DNA from: Clostridia bacterium | GTDB taxonomy: Bacteria; Bacillota_E; RBS10-35; JAJYVN01 | DNA length: 7,946 bases | Reading direction: 5' to 3' | Assembly (NCBI GenBank): GCA_027335515.1 | Contig: DAHWHT010000142.1 | Coordinates: 1-7,946, forward strand | Part shown: positions 6,018-7,946 of the stretch, piece by piece | How the letters are laid out: the number at the start of each line of letters is the position of its first letter | How positions within the stretch are numbered: position 1 is the stretch's first letter | Program-made: the position numbers and the translations under genes | Notes under the pieces: model-generated | Told to the model about the DNA's origin: nothing | The model's input: only the letters and a program-made list of their open reading frames with translations | Databases searched by the model: none

Positions 6018-6509
6018 TCACTCCACCACCGCGGTCGGCACCGGAACCGGAGGGTGCACACCATGGCCGTCGCGCGGTTCGGGCCGCCCGGCCGCCGCGT
6101 CCCGCTGCCGCTGCGGCTGCGCAAAGGCGGATAGGATCTTGTCGATGATCTCGGGGGCCAAGTCGAGCAGCCGCTCCATCGACGCCTGGTGGTCCACCGG
6201 CAACAGCCGGACAACACCCTGCTGCACGACGAGGAACGCCACCGGACGGACGCTGACCCCCGCGCCGCTGCCTCCACCGAAGGGAATCGTCGCATCGGTC
6301 GCACTCCGCCGCGCGACCCCGTACTCGCCACCACCGGCCGCAAAACCGAAAGATACCTGAGACACCGGCACGATTACCGTTCCGTCCTTCGTCTCGACGG
6401 CGTCCCCCACCACCGTGTTGACATCCACCATCTTCTGAAGGCTCTGCATCGCGGTACGCATCAGTCCCTGAATGGGATGGGCTCCGACCGCCGCGTCCTC
6501 CGTATCCAT
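6018..6509 (-). CDS. GerW/YtfJ family sporulation protein
   Basis: The product is 163 residues. The near-invariant family block HPIQGLMRTAMQSLQKMVDV (11-30) is followed by NTVVGDAVETKDGTVIVPVS, then QVSFGFAAGGGEY, a glycine-rich FGGGSGAGVSVRPVAFLVV, and the helix MERLLDLAPEIIDKIL. In B. subtilis YtfJ/GerW is made in the forespore and is needed for normal spore germination; its biochemical activity is not established. The Pro/Arg/His-rich tail after about residue 130 is longer than in B. subtilis YtfJ (about 150 aa total). The ATG at 6509 shares a base with the DUF2953 stop (TGATG); AGGAGGGGG lies 13 nt upstream (6523-6531), and a GTG at 6512 is a nearly equal alternative with better spacing. 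Confidence 0.95.
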   Translation of the reverse strand: MDTEDAAVGAHPIQGLMRTAMQSLQKMVDVNTVVGDAVETKDGTVIVPVSQVSFGFAAGGGEYGVARRSATDATIPFGGGSGAGVSVRPVAFLVVQQGVVRLLPVDHQASMERLLDLAPEIIDKILSAFAQPQRQRDAAAGRPEPRDGHGVHPPVPVPTAVVE

Positions 6510-7156
6510 CACCGCCCCGGCACCCCCTCCTGCGCAGCCGACACCCCTGGACGCAGCGGCCGGTGGGCCAAACTGCGCCACAGGGCGAGCACGATGGCGG
6601 CCATAAGGTGGCCCGGGCGGCAGCGCAGTATGCAGCGCAGGCGGAGCGTCAGGCGGCGCGCGCCGTAGCGCGGACGCACCTCGATCCGCGCCCGCGGGGC
6701 GCGGATCGAGAGATAGGTGGATCCCAGCGCGAGCAGTGTGCCGAAAACGGCGTGCGCCAGCCCGACGGCAAGGGCCGTTGCCGCGGGGCCGCCGGCGCCA
6801 AGGACGCAATCCACCCGCAGGTCGTCCAGGTATACGTGGCCCCGCAGATGGTCGATCGCGCGCCAGGCTGGACTTCGGTCATGGCCCGGCGGGATACGGT
6901 GCGGTCGGCGCCCAGGGACCAGTTCTCGCTGCAGACGGACCCCGAACCCGCCCGGGGCGTCGCGCGCGCCCGAGCGGTGGGGGGGGATCCGCCAGCGGCG
7001 GCGGTAGAGACCAAACAGCAGCCACAGTTGCACCTCTGCCGCCTGCACCGTGCCGATGCAGCGATACCGCACGTCGCACCGCACCCAATCCAGCGCCAGC
7101 CCCGCAACGACGCACGCCGCGGCAACGACACCGACGGCGATCCACCAAGCCCCCAC
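6509..7156 (-). CDS. DUF2953 membrane protein, YtfI-like
   Basis: A 215-residue protein of unknown function. It has an N-terminal transmembrane helix (GAWWIAVGVVAAACVVAGLAL, about 2-22), a basic middle region, the conserved type of block RGHVYLDDLRVDCVLGAGGPAATALAVG (106-132), and a second hydrophobic segment VGLAHAVFGTLLALGSTYL. This arrangement is that of DUF2953 proteins, which in Bacillus are encoded next to ytfJ and co-expressed with it in the forespore. The GTG start at 7156 has GGGAGGG 4 nt upstream, giving a start right at the membrane segment; a longer frame to 7291 has no SD and a non-family sequence. It heads the gene string. GTG is overlapped by an out-of-frame ATG at 7158. Confidence 0.85.
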   Translation of the reverse strand: MGAWWIAVGVVAAACVVAGLALDWVRCDVRYRCIGTVQAAEVQLWLLFGLYRRRWRIPPHRSGARDAPGGFGVRLQRELVPGRRPHRIPPGHDRSPAWRAIDHLRGHVYLDDLRVDCVLGAGGPAATALAVGLAHAVFGTLLALGSTYLSIRAPRARIEVRPRYGARRLTLRLRCILRCRPGHLMAAIVLALWRSLAHRPLRPGVSAAQEGVPGR

Positions 7157-7280
7157 ATTGCCCTCCCGGCGCCGGCCTGGCACGAGTATCGCCCATCGGC
7201 GACGGGGCATATCCGCTGCCGGACGGGCATAGCACGTCCACGGGTCAAGCCTGGCCAAACCTCCGGAAGGGAAGGCGCAG
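7157..7280. promoter_or_regulatory. Divergent intergenic region between ytfI-like gene and lytic transglycosylase
   Basis: This 124-bp spacer separates the two divergent genes. It carries the two SDs (GGGAGGG on the minus strand, GGAAGGGAAGG on the plus strand at 7265-7275), a candidate sigma-F-like promoter on the minus strand, and a GACGGG(G)CATA element repeated at 7201-7211 and 7222-7231 on the plus strand. I see no convincing sigma-A promoter. Confidence 0.5.
7184..7214 (-). promoter_or_regulatory. Candidate sigma-F-like forespore promoter for the ytfI-gerW-ku string
   Basis: On the minus strand GGATA (7214-7210) is followed after 16 nt by GGCGATACTC (7193-7184). The B. subtilis sigma-F consensus is about GYWTA, 15 nt, GGnnAnAnTR, giving 4 of 5 and all but the last base of the -10. 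It would start transcription about 20 nt before the GTG, leaving room for the SD. Such short motifs occur by chance; the support is the known forespore control of ytfI-ytfJ. Confidence 0.35.
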
Positions 7281-7946
7281 ATGCGCATCACCTACGCTCG
7301 CTGGCGACCCCTTGCGGTACCGCGATCGCCGTTCGGTCCGACCCCGGTGTGGCGGCACCACATCCGGAGTGCCCGCACCCAGCGATCGCTCCTCCGCCGG
7401 AGGCACATCCCAGGCGGCATCCAGGGAACACGGCTCGCCGTGGCGGCCTTCTCGAGTGCGATCGCGGTCGCGGGCGCGGCGCTGCTGGCGGCGCCTCCGG
7501 CCCGAAACGTGGCGGCGGCACCCGTCGGGGCGCACGCCGTGGCGGCCGGAGGCGCTGCCGGCTTTGATCTGCCAGGCGGCCCGGGGCCTGCGGCGTTTGC
7601 ACCCACCCATCCCCGGACACTTCAGCAAGCCCTGCACGCGGAGGCGGCCCACCAGCCGGCCCCCGCACCCCGCCCGTCCTGGTGGTCGGCGCCCGTTGCA
7701 GCGGCGGCCCGCGCCACCGGTCTACCCGCGGCCCTGCTGGCCGCCGTGGTGCAGGTCGAGAGCCAGGGCAAATCGCACGCCGTCAGTCCGGCCGGTGCCA
7801 TGGGCCTGATGCAACTGGAGCCGCGCACCGCCGCGTCCCTCGGTGTGCGAAACGCCTTCGACCCAACCGCCAACGCCCTCGGAGGCGCCCGCTACCTGGC
7901 GCTCTGGCTGCGCGAATACGGAAACCCCGCCTGTGTGCCAACGCCA
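7281..7946 (+). CDS. Lytic transglycosylase (SLT domain), partial at the right edge
   Basis: The first 222 residues are present; the gene runs off the window. A peptidoglycan-cleaving enzyme acting outside the membrane. Residues 1-50 are Arg-rich, then a hydrophobic segment RLAVAAFSSAIAVAGAALLAA (51-71) acts as signal peptide or anchor, followed by an Ala/Pro linker. The catalytic domain starts near 137: LPAALLAAVVQVESQGKSHA holds the catalytic Glu (E160), and VSPAGAMGLMQLEPRTAASLGV is the SLT signature, then FDPTANALGGARYLALWLREYGN. The typical A-Y-N-A-G motif should lie just beyond the edge. ATG 7281 is supported by GGAAGGGAAGG ending 5 nt upstream. The 50-residue basic n-region is unusually long for a signal peptide; a GTG at 7437 would give a conventional one but has no visible SD. 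It is divergent from the gerW gene string, and could be sporulation- or germination-linked (inference). Confidence 0.88.
   Translation, partial: MRITYARWRPLAVPRSPFGPTPVWRHHIRSARTQRSLLRRRHIPGGIQGTRLAVAAFSSAIAVAGAALLAAPPARNVAAAPVGAHAVAAGGAAGFDLPGGPGPAAFAPTHPRTLQQALHAEAAHQPAPAPRPSWWSAPVAAAARATGLPAALLAAVVQVESQGKSHAVSPAGAMGLMQLEPRTAASLGVRNAFDPTANALGGARYLALWLREYGNPACVPTP

Noticed and set aside
6736..7809. 357-codon plus-strand frame across the divergent spacer
   Set aside because: It runs through the intergenic region and out of frame with the transglycosylase, whose frame has the SD, hydrophobic segment and SLT motif.
1..7946. CRISPR arrays, tRNA/rRNA genes, insertion sequences, prophage or attachment sites
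   Set aside because: No regularly spaced repeats, cloverleaf sequences, transposase motifs or terminal inverted repeats were seen on either strand.

Overview
This is a GC-rich window with short intergenic spacers and strong GGAGG-type Shine-Dalgarno (SD) sequences before most independently translated genes. A gerW (ytfJ) sporulation gene sits directly behind a ytfI-like DUF2953 gene, the Bacillota order. That points to a GC-rich, probably spore-forming Bacillota of the Symbiobacterium/Thermaerobacter/Sulfobacillus kind. The lineage is an inference; there is no rRNA or marker gene here.

Right half (minus strand, about 7156 down to 2545): one tightly packed gene string, DUF2953 membrane protein (ytfI-like), gerW, ku, a stand-alone LigD polymerase domain, and a SNF2-family helicase. 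Four of the five genes touch or overlap (TGATG, ATGA, and a 19-nt overlap). The only spacer is 82 nt, before ku. The layout joins a forespore gene pair to the two core proteins of bacterial non-homologous end joining (NHEJ) and to a DNA/RNA translocase. A candidate forespore-type (sigma-F-like) promoter lies just upstream of the DUF2953 gene. A partial lytic transglycosylase gene diverges from it and runs off the right edge.

Middle (about 2000-2656): a HxlR/DUF24-type regulator on the plus strand converges on, and overlaps, the helicase 3' end. It diverges from a thioredoxin gene. Between the two lies a near-perfect 45-bp palindrome carrying back-to-back promoter-like elements. The regulator reading frame has an in-frame TGA exactly where the family has its conserved redox-sensing cysteine: selenocysteine, a nonsense mutation, a sequencing error, or a shortened protein starting at the GTG after it.

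Left half (minus strand): thioredoxin (WCAPC), a hairpin terminator, an SRPBCC/START-fold protein, a 216-nt gap with a possible 34-codon leader ORF, and an ACT-domain protein with a Rossmann-like C-terminal domain of DUF5612 type. Bases 1-173 hold no gene I can support.

Most interesting: the sporulation-NHEJ-helicase gene string, the TGA in the HxlR gene, and the palindromic divergent promoter region.
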